From NCBI RefSeq assembly GCF_001729485.1, contig NZ_CP017157.1, forward strand, positions 3,348,001 to 3,412,000: DNA of 64,000 bases, given 5' to 3'. The notes beneath the pieces were generated by a model that made no database searches, had not been told where the DNA came from, and worked only from the letters and a program-made list of their open reading frames with translations. A program made the translations under genes and the position numbers. The stretch's first letter is position 1; every line of letters begins with the position of its first letter. Source of the DNA: Streptomyces lydicus (GTDB lineage: Bacteria; Actinomycetota; Actinomycetes; Streptomycetales; Streptomycetaceae). Positions 18,708 through 27,634 of the stretch are shown here, piece by piece.

Positions 18708-19931
18708 ATGTTCGACTCCGTACGCGACGAACTGCGCACCACCCTCGACGAGATCCGCGCCGCCGGACTGCACAAGCCCGAGCGCGTCATCGGCACCCCG
18801 CAGTCCGCCACCGTCGCGGTCACCGCCGGGGGCAACCCCGGCGAGGTCCTCAACTTCTGCGCCAACAACTACCTCGGCCTCGCCGACCACCCCGAGGTCG
18901 TCGCCGCCGCCCACGAGGCGCTCGACCGCTGGGGCTACGGCCTCGCCTCGGTCCGCTTCATCTGCGGCACCCAGGAGGTCCACAAGGAGCTGGAGCAGCG
19001 GATCTCCGGGTTCCTCGGCCAGGAGGACACCATCCTGTACTCCTCCTGCTTCGACGCCAACGGCGGCGTCTTCGAGACCCTGCTCGGCCCGGACGACGCG
19101 GTGATCTCCGACGCCCTCAACCACGCCTCCATCATCGACGGCATCCGGCTGTCCAAGGCCCGCCGCTTCCGCTACGCCAACCGCGACATGGCCGACCTGG
19201 AACGCCAGTTGAAGGAGGCCGCCGAAGGGGGCGCCGGCCGCACGCTGATCGTCACCGACGGCGTCTTCTCGATGGACGGCTACCTGGCGCCCCTGGACGA
19301 GATCTGCGATCTGGCCGACCGCCACGGCGCCATGGTGATGGTCGACGACTCGCACGCGGTCGGCTTCGTCGGCCCCGGCGGCCGCGGCACCCCCGAGCTG
19401 CACGGCGTCATGGACCGCGTCGACATCGTCACCGGCACCCTCGGCAAGGCCCTCGGCGGCGCCTCCGGCGGCTATGTCGCGGCCCGCGCGGAGATCGTCG
19501 CCCTGCTGCGCCAGCGCTCGCGTCCGTACCTCTTCTCCAACTCGCTCGCCCCGGTGATCGCCGCCGCCTCGCTGAAGGTCCTCGACCTGCTGGAGTCGGC
19601 CGGTGAGCTGCGCGAGCGGCTGCACGCCAACACCGCGCTGTTCCGCTCCCGGATGACCGCGGAGGGCTTCGACGTCCTCCCGGGCGACCACGCCATCGCG
19701 CCCGTCATGATCGGCGACGCGGCCGAGGCGGCCCGCATGGCGGAGCTGCTCCTGGAGCGCGGCGTGTACGTCATCGGCTTCTCCTACCCGGTCGTCCCGC
19801 AGGGCCAGGCGCGGATCCGCGTCCAGCTGTCGGCCGCACACTCCACCGAGGACGTCAACCGCGCGGTGGACGCCTTCGTGGCCGCGCGGACCGCCATGGC
19901 GGCCGAGGCGGGGGCCGCCGCCGCGGGGTGA
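18708..19931 (+). CDS. kbl: Glycine C-acetyltransferase (2-amino-3-ketobutyrate CoA ligase)
   Basis: A 407-aa PLP enzyme of the alpha-oxoamine synthase family, which converts 2-amino-3-ketobutyrate plus CoA to glycine and acetyl-CoA. Family motifs are [28 protein letters not shown], the [10 protein letters not shown] aspartate/histidine region, and the PLP lysine in [15 protein letters not shown]. The GGAG Shine-Dalgarno lies just before the ATG. A short Ala/Gly-rich tail extends past the family end. It is in an operon with tdh. Confidence 0.96.
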   Translation: MFDSVRDELRTTLDEIRAAGLHKPERVIGTPQSATVAVTAGGNPGEVLNFCANNYLGLADHPEVVAAAHEALDRWGYGLASVRFICGTQEVHKELEQRISGFLGQEDTILYSSCFDANGGVFETLLGPDDAVISDALNHASIIDGIRLSKARRFRYANRDMADLERQLKEAAEGGAGRTLIVTDGVFSMDGYLAPLDEICDLADRHGAMVMVDDSHAVGFVGPGGRGTPELHGVMDRVDIVTGTLGKALGGASGGYVAARAEIVALLRQRSRPYLFSNSLAPVIAAASLKVLDLLESAGELRERLHANTALFRSRMTAEGFDVLPGDHAIAPVMIGDAAEAARMAELLLERGVYVIGFSYPVVPQGQARIRVQLSAAHSTEDVNRAVDAFVAARTAMAAEAGAAAAG

Positions 19932-19966
19932 CCCGACCAGCGCGGCCGGCCTGAGAAAATAGCCAC

Positions 19967-20875
19967 ATGATCGAAGCACGCCGGCTGCACATCCTCCGTG
20001 CGGTGGCCGACCACCGCACGGTCACCGCCGCGGCCGCCGCGCTCTACCTCACGCCGTCGGCGGTCTCCCAGCAGCTGGCGGCGCTGGAGCAGGAGACCGG
20101 GCACCGCCTCGTCGACCGGAGCGCCCGCGGCGTGCGGCTGACCGCCGCGGGCGACATCCTGCTCACCCACGCCAACGCCGTCCTCGCCCAGCTGGAACGC
20201 GCCGAGTCCGAGCTCGCCGCGTACGGCTCGGGCGAGGCCGGCACGGTCACCGTCGCGGCCTTCGCCACCGGCATCGGCCTGGTCGTCGCCCCCGCGCTCA
20301 CCGCGCTCGCCCGCTCCGCGCCCGGCATCCGGGTCCACGTCCAGGACGCCGAGGGCGACGCCAGCCTGCGGATGGTCCTCGACCGGCAGGTCGATGTGGC
20401 GGTGGCCGTCGAGTACCGCGGCGCCCCGCGCGCGGACGACCCCCGGCTGACCCGCGTCCCGCTCTACGCGGAGCCGTTCGACGCGGTGCTGCCCACCGGC
20501 CACCGGCTCGCCGAGGCGCCCCGGGTAGCGGTCGCCGCGCTCGCCGACGACCCCTGGATCGGCCCCTACCCCGGCAACCCCTGCCATGACGTGGTCGTCC
20601 TGGCCTGCGAGAACGCCGGCTTCCAGCCCCGGCTGGAGCACACCTCCGACGACTTCCGCGCGGTCGTCGCCCTCGCCTCGGCCGCGGCGGGCGTGGCGCT
20701 CGTGCCGCGCTCGGCGCTGCGCGACGTGGACCTCACGGGGGTGGTGGTCCGGCCCGTCGACGGGGTCGCGCCCACCCGCCGGGTGTTCGCCGCGGTACGC
20801 CGCGGGGCCGAGGACCACCCGCTGTTCCGCCCGGTGCTGGCCGCGCTGCGGGAGGCGGCGGCACCGCAGGGGTGA
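19967..20875 (+). CDS. LysR-family transcriptional regulator
   Basis: A 302-aa LysR-type regulator: N-terminal winged HTH (RRLHILRAVADHRTVTAAAAAL, SAVSQQLAALEQETG) and a two-subdomain effector-binding region from about residue 90. It starts 35 nt after kbl in the same direction. It could therefore be co-transcribed with the threonine catabolic genes or control the following CLC gene, but no LysR box (T-N11-A palindrome) is convincing. The effector is unknown. Confidence 0.9.
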   Translation: MIEARRLHILRAVADHRTVTAAAAALYLTPSAVSQQLAALEQETGHRLVDRSARGVRLTAAGDILLTHANAVLAQLERAESELAAYGSGEAGTVTVAAFATGIGLVVAPALTALARSAPGIRVHVQDAEGDASLRMVLDRQVDVAVAVEYRGAPRADDPRLTRVPLYAEPFDAVLPTGHRLAEAPRVAVAALADDPWIGPYPGNPCHDVVVLACENAGFQPRLEHTSDDFRAVVALASAAAGVALVPRSALRDVDLTGVVVRPVDGVAPTRRVFAAVRRGAEDHPLFRPVLAALREAAAPQG

Positions 20876-20969
20876 CGCGACGGCGTTCGGGTGGCGCGGA
20901 CCGCGTCCTGCGCGCCGGGCGGGCCCGGCCGTGGCAGGCTCCTCGTGGCGGCGGCGAGGAGGCGAGACG

Positions 20970-22322
20970 ATGGCGGTCGGCCCCACCGGCCCGGGCGGCG
21001 GGACAGCGCCCGGTGTGCCCCAGGACCCCTACGCCCCGGCCCGCACCCGCGGCTATCTGAAGCTGCTGCTGATCGCGGCGGTGATCGGGGTCCCGGTCTG
21101 CGCCGCCGCGTTCGGCTTTCTGGCGCTGGTGCACGCACTGGAACCGCTGATCGTGGAAGCGCTGCCGCGGGCGCTGGGCTTCGCCGGGACGCCGTGGTGG
21201 TGGCCGGTGCCGATGCTGGTGGTGGCCGGGCTGCTGGTCGGGCTGACGGTCCGCCACCTGCCGGGCCACGGCGGCCACGAGCCGGCCGACGGGCTGGCGC
21301 TCGGCGGCGCACCCGGAATCACCGCGCTCCCCGGCATCGTGCTCGCGGCCCTGGTCTCCCTCAGCTTCGGGGTGGTCCTCGGGCCGGAGGCGCCGCTGAT
21401 CGCCCTCGGCGGCGGGCTGGCCGCGGGCGCCGTACGGCTGGTGGGCCGGGGCCTGTCGGAGCGGAGCGTCGCCGTGGTGGGCGCCGCCGGCAGCTTCGCG
21501 GCGGTCAGCGCGCTGCTCGGCTCCCCGCTGCTGGGCGCGTTCCTGCTGATGGAGGTGGCGGCGCCGGTCGGTCCGCTGCTGGGCGCGCTGCTGCTGCCCG
21601 GCCTGCTCGCGTCCGGCGTGGGCGCGCTGATCTTCACCGGGCTGGGGAACTGGACCGGGCTCGGTACGTACTCGCTCGCGCTGCACGACGTCCCCGGCGC
21701 CGCCCAGCCGACCGTCACGGAGTTCGGTTGGGCGCTGGTCATCGGACTGGCCGCGGCCTGCTTCGCGGGCGGCGTACGGCGGCTCTCGCTGCTGCTGAAG
21801 GAGCGGGTCGGGCGGCACCGGGTGCCGATGACGACGGCGATGGGCCTGGTGGTCGGGGCGCTGGCGGCCGGGTTCGCGCTGGCCACCGGCAAACCCGCGA
21901 CCGAGATGCTCTACTCGGGACAGTCGGCGCTCGGGTCGCTGTTCCAGGACAGCACCGGCTACTCGGTGGGGGCGCTGCTGCTCCTCCTGGTGTGCAAGGG
22001 ACTGGCCTACTGTGCGTCGCTCAGCGCCTTCCGGGGCGGCCCGATCTTCCCGGCGCTGTTCCTCGGCGCGGCCGGCGGGGTCGCCCTGTCCCACCTGCCC
22101 GGACTGTCGCTCACCGCGGCCTTCGCGATGGGCGTCGGCGCGCTGGGGGTGGCGATGCTCCGGCTGCCGATGACCTCGGTGCTGCTGGCCACGCTGCTGA
22201 TGGGCAGCAACGGACTGACCGTCATGCCGCTGGTCATCGTCGCCGTGGTGGTGGCGCACGTCGCCGCGCTGCGGCTCACCCCGGCGCCGGCCCCGGCCGC
22301 CCCCGCGCCGTCCGCCGGCTGA
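20970..22322 (+). CDS. CLC-family chloride channel/antiporter
   Basis: A 450-aa polytopic protein with CLC signatures: GVVLGPEAPLIALGGG (helix F; the glutamate aligns with the gating/proton glutamate), GSPLLGAFLLMEVA, and GGPIFPALFLGAAGG (the GxFxP segment of helix N). The first chloride-site motif GSGIP is not recognisable, so it belongs to a divergent CLC branch; transport specificity is uncertain. GAGGAGG lies 7 nt before the ATG. It is convergent with the PHP gene 12 nt beyond its stop. Confidence 0.88.
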   Translation: MAVGPTGPGGGTAPGVPQDPYAPARTRGYLKLLLIAAVIGVPVCAAAFGFLALVHALEPLIVEALPRALGFAGTPWWWPVPMLVVAGLLVGLTVRHLPGHGGHEPADGLALGGAPGITALPGIVLAALVSLSFGVVLGPEAPLIALGGGLAAGAVRLVGRGLSERSVAVVGAAGSFAAVSALLGSPLLGAFLLMEVAAPVGPLLGALLLPGLLASGVGALIFTGLGNWTGLGTYSLALHDVPGAAQPTVTEFGWALVIGLAAACFAGGVRRLSLLLKERVGRHRVPMTTAMGLVVGALAAGFALATGKPATEMLYSGQSALGSLFQDSTGYSVGALLLLLVCKGLAYCASLSAFRGGPIFPALFLGAAGGVALSHLPGLSLTAAFAMGVGALGVAMLRLPMTSVLLATLLMGSNGLTVMPLVIVAVVVAHVAALRLTPAPAPAAPAPSAG

Positions 22323-22334
22323 CCCCTTCCGGGT

Positions 22335-23366
22335 TCAGCCGTGCGGGGTGCGGCCCGTACGGGTCCAGGTGGCCAACTGGCGCTCCGTCCAGGTGTTGAT
22401 GACCCGCTCCGCCGGGACGCCGCACTCCTCGGCGCGGGCGCAGCCGTAGAGCTGCCAGTCCAGTTGCCCCGGTGCATGGGCGTCGGTGTCGATGGAGAAC
22501 AGGCAGCCCGCGTCCAGGGCACGGCGCAGCAGCCGGCGCGGGGGGTCCAGGCGCTCCGGGCGGCAGTTGATCTCCACCGCGGTGCGGTGCTCCGCGCAGG
22601 CCGCGAACACCTCGTCGGCGTCGAACTGCGACTCGGGGCGCGGTTTGCGGGTGAGCAGCCGCCCGGTGCAGTGCCCGAGCACGTCCACCAGCGGGTTGCG
22701 CACCGCGGCGAGCATCCGCCGCGTCATCGGGCCCCTGTCCATCCGCAGTTTGGAGTGCACCGAGGCCACCACCACGTCCAGCCGGTCCAGCAGTTCCGGC
22801 TCCTGGTCGAGCGTGCCGTCGTCGAGGATGTCGCACTCGATCCCGGTCAACAGCCGGAACGGCGCCAGCGCTTCGTTCACCTCGGCGACCAGCGCCAGCT
22901 GCTCCCGCAGCCGCTCGGCGGACAGCCCGCGGGCGACGGTGAGGCGGGGGGAGTGGTCGGTCAGCACACACCAGGCGTGGCCGAGGTCGCGGGCGGTCCG
23001 GGCCATCTCCTCGACCGGGCTGCCGCCGTCCGACCAGTCCGAGTGCGTGTGGCAGTCCCCGCGCAGCGCCCGCCGCAGCCGCTGCCCCTGTTCTCCGTCC
23101 AGCAGCGGCCCGCCCGCCTCGTCCTCCAGGCGCGCCAGATACACCGGGCGCACTCCCGCGAACGCCTCTTCGACCACCCGGGTGGTTTTGGGGCCGAGCC
23201 CCTTGAGGCGGCTGAGCGTGCCGTCCTCGGCGCGCCCGCGCAGCTCGTCGTCGGACAGCGCCCGGATCGCCGCGGCGGCCGTACGGAACGCCTGTACGCG
23301 ATAGGTCTCCGCCCCCTGCCGCTCCAGCAGGAAGGCGATCCGCTCCAGCGCCTCGACGGGCTCCAC
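22335..23366 (-). CDS. PHP-domain phosphoesterase with N-terminal HhH (PolX-like) domain
   Basis: A 343-aa protein. An N-terminal helix-hairpin-helix DNA-binding module (ALERIAFLLERQGAETYRVQAF, LKGLGPKTTRVVEEAF) is followed by a PHP metal-dependent phosphoesterase domain with DCHTHSDWSDG, LTDHSPRL, GHCTGRLL and DTDAHAPGQL. The arrangement is that of bacterial family X polymerases without the polymerase palm, suggesting a DNA-end or nucleotide phosphoesterase. The GTG start with AAGGAG 6 nt upstream is preferred to an ATG 99 nt further out that has no ribosome site. Confidence 0.88.
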   Translation of the reverse strand: MEPVEALERIAFLLERQGAETYRVQAFRTAAAAIRALSDDELRGRAEDGTLSRLKGLGPKTTRVVEEAFAGVRPVYLARLEDEAGGPLLDGEQGQRLRRALRGDCHTHSDWSDGGSPVEEMARTARDLGHAWCVLTDHSPRLTVARGLSAERLREQLALVAEVNEALAPFRLLTGIECDILDDGTLDQEPELLDRLDVVVASVHSKLRMDRGPMTRRMLAAVRNPLVDVLGHCTGRLLTRKPRPESQFDADEVFAACAEHRTAVEINCRPERLDPPRRLLRRALDAGCLFSIDTDAHAPGQLDWQLYGCARAEECGVPAERVINTWTERQLATWTRTGRTPHG

Positions 23367-24127
23367 GTGCGGCTCCTTCCCGGTGCGCCGGCCCAGGTCC
23401 CCTTCACGGTGCCCCACCCGGGGGCCGGCTGCCACCGGGGGTGGTACCGGCGGTAAATCGCCCATTTCAGCCGAGTCGGAAGCCGTGCCGTTATGCGGTT
23501 ATGTCCGTTCTCGGGTCGGTCGATCCGGTTGCTTCGGAAAGGCGTACGGTTAGTGCTGATCATTCCCTGCAAGGTGCGCAAGGTGGGCAATACCGTCCCG
23601 GTAACTTCGGGTGAATCGGGCGCGGTTAAAACTCCCGCAAAGCTCACGCAACATTCGGCGAAGGGTGCCGGGAGGCGCGTGTGCCGACCTCCCGGCCGAC
23701 GGGTGAACCGGTGCCGTAAAAATTGACGGCCTTCAAAAAATCTCCACATCGAATGCGCAGTCAGGGCACGGTTGTCGGAGTGGCTTCCCCCTGCTGACCT
23801 GCGCCTCATTGGATTGGTGCGGGAATGTCCAGTTCGCCGAACGCAGTCGGAGTGCTTCTGCGGAAGTGAAACCGAAGGAGTTGTGAAGAAGCTGCCACTG
23901 ATTCATGGATGTGCGTGCACGACACGTAATTCAATGGTGCGATGACACCCGGATCGGCGGTTGTCCGATTAGCAGGGCAACGGGCCTGCATGCTTTGATC
24001 CTTCGCACCGCGGAAGTCGCACTGAGGTTCTCGATTTTGAGGCCCCGGCGACCGCTGCCGCGGCCGGACCGCCCTGCCGGGCGACTCGGTCGCAGCTATT
24101 TGAGATATGCATCCGAAAGGAAACACC
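23367..24127. promoter_or_regulatory. Long leader/promoter region of the peptide-export locus
   Basis: This 761-bp stretch is noticeably poorer in G+C than its neighbours and has no reading frame with streptomycete codon bias. It must hold the promoters of the PHP gene and of the peptide precursor. AT-rich patches (around 23718-23745 and 24095-24108) are candidate promoter elements. Short ORFs here, for example from 23905, lack a convincing ribosome site, so I see no gene. Confidence 0.45.
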
Positions 24128-24340
24128 ATGCGCGAGATTCAGACCCAGGAAATCGCCGACAGCGAGCTCGACAACGTGGCCGGTGGCCTCGTCGGCAACC
24201 TGGCCGGCACCGCCACCTCCACCGTTGACGGCGCCACGGGCCTCAACGTCGGCGGCACCCTGGGCACCGTCACCGGCACCGTCGAGGGTCTGACCGGCGT
24301 CAACACCGGCCAGGTCACGGGCCTCGTCGCCGGTCTCTGA
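24128..24340 (+). CDS. Double-glycine-leader precursor peptide of the NHLM-type export locus
   Basis: A 70-aa precursor. The leader MREIQTQEIADSELDNVAGG ends in a double glycine preceded by the SELDNVA helix typical of peptides cut by C39 peptidases. The 50-residue core has 13 Gly, 11 Thr, 8 Val and 7 Leu, with no Cys, Lys, Arg or aromatic residue and a net charge of about -2. It contains a degenerate 16-residue duplication, V[DE]GxTG[LV]NxG...GxV, with a 3-residue spacer. An AAAGGAA ribosome site precedes the ATG. The gene lies directly upstream of the three exporter genes. With no Cys and a single Ser, thioether rings are unlikely; no maturation enzyme is near. The product may be an unmodified hydrophobic secreted peptide. 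Function is unknown. Confidence 0.8.
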   Translation: MREIQTQEIADSELDNVAGGLVGNLAGTATSTVDGATGLNVGGTLGTVTGTVEGLTGVNTGQVTGLVAGL

Positions 24341-24387
24341 GACCCACGGCACGTCGGCGGCCCCTCCTTGCCGACATGCCGGCCGGC

Positions 24388-24426
24388 TGCCCCGGAACCG
24401 CCTGGCCTTCGCCGGGTTCCGGGGCA
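24388..24426 (+). terminator. Intergenic hairpin between precursor and exporter genes
   Basis: A perfect 12-bp stem TGCCCCGGAACC / GGTTCCGGGGCA with a 15-nt loop lies 48 nt after the precursor stop and 115 nt before the adaptor start. In peptide operons such a hairpin acts as a partial terminator or mRNA-stabilising end, so the precursor is made in excess of the exporter. That role here is inferred. Confidence 0.7.
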
Positions 24427-24541
24427 CCCGGCTGCCGTGCCGCGGACGGACCCCCGTACGCTCGGCTGCACCGCGGTGCCCGGGGCGCGCCGCCCCGTCC
24501 GTGGTGTCCTGACAGATCGTTGCAGTTGAGGGAAGAGTGTC

Positions 24542-25348
24542 GTGCAGTTCCGTCAACAGGCCCTTTCCAAGCTGCAGTCACCGGAGGAGTTGGATCTTCC
24601 GGTGCGCTTCGCCCGCCCCCAGGGCTGGCTCGTACTGATCATCACGGTCGCCGTGCTGATCGGTGCCTCCTTCTGGGCGGTGACCGGCACCGTCTCCTCC
24701 ACGCTCAACGCCCCCGGCATCCTCACCCACGGCCAGGGCAGCTACGTCCTGCAGAGCCCCGTCGCGGGCCAGGTCACCGCCGTCCTCGCCCAGGAGGGCC
24801 GGCGGGTGGCCGCCAACACCCCGCTGCTCAGGGTCCGGACCGACCGGGGCACCACCGTCGTGCGCAGCCTCGCCGCCGGCCGGCTGACCACCATGGTCGC
24901 CACCATCGGCTCCGTCGTCACGACCGGCGCGGACGTCGCCTCCGTCGAGCGCGTCGCGCACCGCGACGACCCGCTGACCGCGACGCTGTACGTCCCCGCC
25001 GACAGCGGTGCCAACGTCCCCGTGGGCGGCTCGGTCGACCTCACCGTGCAGTCCGTGCCCAGTCAGCAGTACGGCGTGCTGCGCGGGCGGGTGAAGGCCG
25101 TCGGCCGCACCGCCCAGACCCGCCAGCGGATCGGCGCCTACCTGGGCAGCAGCCAGCTCGGTGAGCAGTTCTCCAAGTCCGGACCGCCCGTCGCGGTCCT
25201 GGTACAGCTCGACCCGGCGCCGCGGAACAGGTCCGGCTACGCCTGGTCGACCTCCGGCGGCCCGCCCTACGCGGTCGACTCCATGACGCTGGCCAGCGGC
25301 GCCGTCCACCTGGCCGCGCAGCACCCGATCGATTGGCTGCTGCCGTGA
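24542..25348 (+). CDS. NHLM-type secretion adaptor (HlyD-like membrane fusion protein)
   Basis: A 268-aa protein: short cytosolic N-terminus, one transmembrane segment (WLVLIITVAVLIGASFWAV), then a periplasmic/extracellular part. A lipoyl-like hairpin is visible (GQGSYVLQSPVAGQVTAVLAQ, RRVAANTPLLRV), followed by a beta-barrel region. This matches the adaptor protein accompanying NHLM bacteriocin ABC exporters. The GTG start follows GGGAAGAG. Its stop overlaps the start of the peptidase-ABC gene (GTGA), so they are translationally coupled. In a Gram-positive it would extend the exporter on the outer face of the membrane. Confidence 0.88.
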   Translation: MQFRQQALSKLQSPEELDLPVRFARPQGWLVLIITVAVLIGASFWAVTGTVSSTLNAPGILTHGQGSYVLQSPVAGQVTAVLAQEGRRVAANTPLLRVRTDRGTTVVRSLAAGRLTTMVATIGSVVTTGADVASVERVAHRDDPLTATLYVPADSGANVPVGGSVDLTVQSVPSQQYGVLRGRVKAVGRTAQTRQRIGAYLGSSQLGEQFSKSGPPVAVLVQLDPAPRNRSGYAWSTSGGPPYAVDSMTLASGAVHLAAQHPIDWLLP

Positions 25349-27633
25349 CCGCACCGAACGACTCCGCGGCCCCGCAGGCGCAGCTGCCGCCGCCGGGCCG
25401 CGGCCGCCACCGCCCCGAGCCCGCGCCCGGCGCCCGCCGCACCCGCCGCGCCGCGCCGCCCGCCCCCAAGGCCAAGAAGGCCAGGACCGTCCGCACCCCC
25501 ACCGTCCTCCAGATGGAGGCGGTGGAGTGCGGCGCCGCCTCGCTGGCCATGGTCCTCGCCCACTACGGGCGCCATGTGCCGCTGGAGGAGCTGCGGATCG
25601 CCTGCGGCGTCTCCCGCGACGGCTCGCGCGCCAGCAACCTGCTCAAGGCCGCCCGCAGTTACGGGCTCCAGGCCAAGGGCATGCAGATGGAACCGGCCGC
25701 GCTCGCCGAGGTGCAGGCCCCCGCCATCCTCTTCTGGGAGTTCAACCACTACGTCGTCTACGACGGCACGGGCCGCCGCTTCGGCCGCCGCGGCGTGTAC
25801 ATCAACGACCCCGACAAGGGCCGCCGCTTCGTCCCGACGGAGGACTTCGACACCAGCTTCACCGGTGTCGCGCTGGTCTTCGAGCCCTCCGAGAGCTTCC
25901 GCAAGGGCGGCCGCAAGCCCGGCGTGCTGAGCGCGGTGCCCGCCCGGATGCGCGGCACCACCGGCACCCTGCTCGCCGCCCTGCTCGCCAGCCTGCTGCT
26001 GGTCGCGGTCGGCGCCGCGGTGCCCGCGCTGAGCCGTACGTACATCGACATGTTCCTGATCGGCAACCAGACGTCGCTGCTGGGGCCGCTCTTCGCCTCG
26101 ATGGCCGCGATGGTCGCGCTGACCGCCGTACTGACCGGGCTGCAACAGGCCAATCTGCTGCGCGGCCGGATCATCTCCTCCACCCTGACCAGCGCCCGCT
26201 TCCTGCGCCACCTGCTCAGACTCCCGGTCACCTTCTTCGCCCAGCGCAGCCCGGCCGACCTCGTGCAGCGGCTGCAGTCCAACGACGCGGTCGCCGAAAC
26301 CCTGGCCCGCGACCTGGCCGCCGCGGGCGTCGACGGCATCGTCGTCGTCCTCTACGCCTTCCTGCTGTGGAGCTACGACCCCCAACTGACCGTCATCGGT
26401 GTGGGCATCGCGCTGCTGAACATCGTCGCGATGCGGATCGTGGTGCGGCTGCGCGCCACCCACACGGCGAAGCTGCGGGCGGACAGCGCCCGGCTGACCA
26501 ACACCGCCTACACCGGCCTCCAGCTCATCGAGACGATGAAGGCCACCGGCGGGGAGAACGGCTACTTCCGCCGCTGGGCCGGCCAGCACGCCACCACGCT
26601 GGAGGTACAGCAGCGGCTCGGCGTCCCGAGTGCCTGGCTGGCCGTGGTCGCCCCCACCCTCGCCACCCTCAACAGCGCGCTGATCCTGTGGATCGGCGGT
26701 ATGCGGGCGGTCGAGGGCCACATCTCCATCGGTCTGCTGGTCGCCTTCCAGGCACTGGTGACCCGCTTCACCGCGCCGCTGACCCGGCTCAACGGCGTCG
26801 CCGGCCGGATCCAGGACTTCGCCGCCGATGTGGCGCGCCTCAAGGACGTCGAGTCCTTCCCCGCCGACAGCCTCTACGCGCGCCCCGGCTCGGACGCCGA
26901 CACCCGCCGGCTCAAGGGCCACGTGACGCTGGAGGACATCACCTTCGGCTACAGCCCCCTGGACAAACCGTTGCTCAGCGGCTTCTCGCTGACCGTCGGC
27001 CCCGGCCGGCAGGTGGCCCTCGTCGGCGGCTCCGGCAGCGGCAAGTCCACCGTCTCGCGGTTGATATCCGGGCTCTACAGCCCCTGGGAAGGCACCATCC
27101 GCATCGACGGCCGGCGCCTGGAGGACCTCTCCCGCAGCGCGCTCGCCGCCTCGGTGTCCTTCGTCGACCAGGACGTCTTCCTCTTCGAGGGCACCGTCCG
27201 CGACAACGTGGCGCTGTGGGACCCCTCGATCCCCGACGACGCGGTCATCGCCGCCCTGAGGGACGCCGCGCTCTACGACGACGTCATATCCCGGCGCCCC
27301 GACGGCATCCACAGCCGCGTCGAGCAGGACGGCCGCAACTTCTCCGGCGGGCAGCGGCAGCGCTTGGAGATCGCCCGCGCCCTGGTCCGGCGCCCCAGCA
27401 TCCTGGTCCTCGACGAGGTCACCAGCGCCCTGGACGCCCAGACCGAACAGATCATCATGGACAACCTGCGGCGGCGCGGCTGTGCCTGCGTCGTCATCGC
27501 CCACCGGCTGAGCACCGTCCGCGACAGCGACGAGATCGTGGTCCTCGACCACGGCGTGGTCGTCGAACGAGGCCGGCACGAGGACCTGGTCGCCGCCGGG
27601 GGCACGTACGCCGACCTGGTCAAGGAGCACTGA
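25345..27633 (+). CDS. NHLM-type ABC exporter with N-terminal C39 peptidase
   Basis: A 762-aa peptidase-containing ABC transporter. After about 50 basic residues comes the C39 peptidase: catalytic Cys in QMEAVECGAASLAM, His in NHYVVYDG, Asp in INDPDKGRR. Six transmembrane helices and an NBD follow, with Walker A GGSGSGKST, signature NFSGGQRQR, Walker B ILVLDEVTSALD and switch histidine in VIAHRLST. It should cleave the precursor after its double glycine and export the core. It overlaps the adaptor gene and is followed 1 nt after its stop by the second ABC gene. All catalytic residues look intact. Confidence 0.93.
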   Translation: MTAPNDSAAPQAQLPPPGRGRHRPEPAPGARRTRRAAPPAPKAKKARTVRTPTVLQMEAVECGAASLAMVLAHYGRHVPLEELRIACGVSRDGSRASNLLKAARSYGLQAKGMQMEPAALAEVQAPAILFWEFNHYVVYDGTGRRFGRRGVYINDPDKGRRFVPTEDFDTSFTGVALVFEPSESFRKGGRKPGVLSAVPARMRGTTGTLLAALLASLLLVAVGAAVPALSRTYIDMFLIGNQTSLLGPLFASMAAMVALTAVLTGLQQANLLRGRIISSTLTSARFLRHLLRLPVTFFAQRSPADLVQRLQSNDAVAETLARDLAAAGVDGIVVVLYAFLLWSYDPQLTVIGVGIALLNIVAMRIVVRLRATHTAKLRADSARLTNTAYTGLQLIETMKATGGENGYFRRWAGQHATTLEVQQRLGVPSAWLAVVAPTLATLNSALILWIGGMRAVEGHISIGLLVAFQALVTRFTAPLTRLNGVAGRIQDFAADVARLKDVESFPADSLYARPGSDADTRRLKGHVTLEDITFGYSPLDKPLLSGFSLTVGPGRQVALVGGSGSGKSTVSRLISGLYSPWEGTIRIDGRRLEDLSRSALAASVSFVDQDVFLFEGTVRDNVALWDPSIPDDAVIAALRDAALYDDVISRRPDGIHSRVEQDGRNFSGGQRQRLEIARALVRRPSILVLDEVTSALDAQTEQIIMDNLRRRGCACVVIAHRLSTVRDSDEIVVLDHGVVVERGRHEDLVAAGGTYADLVKEH

Positions 27634-27634
27634 C

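Noticed and set aside
23905..24228. Additional small ORFs before the precursor peptide as extra precursors
   Set aside because: No double-glycine leader, no proper ribosome site (a GTG at 23883 has AAGGAG only 2 nt away), and Arg-rich composition.
24128..24340. Lanthipeptide assignment for the precursor
   Set aside because: The core has no cysteine and only one serine, and no LanB/C/M-like enzyme lies in the region, so thioether rings cannot form.
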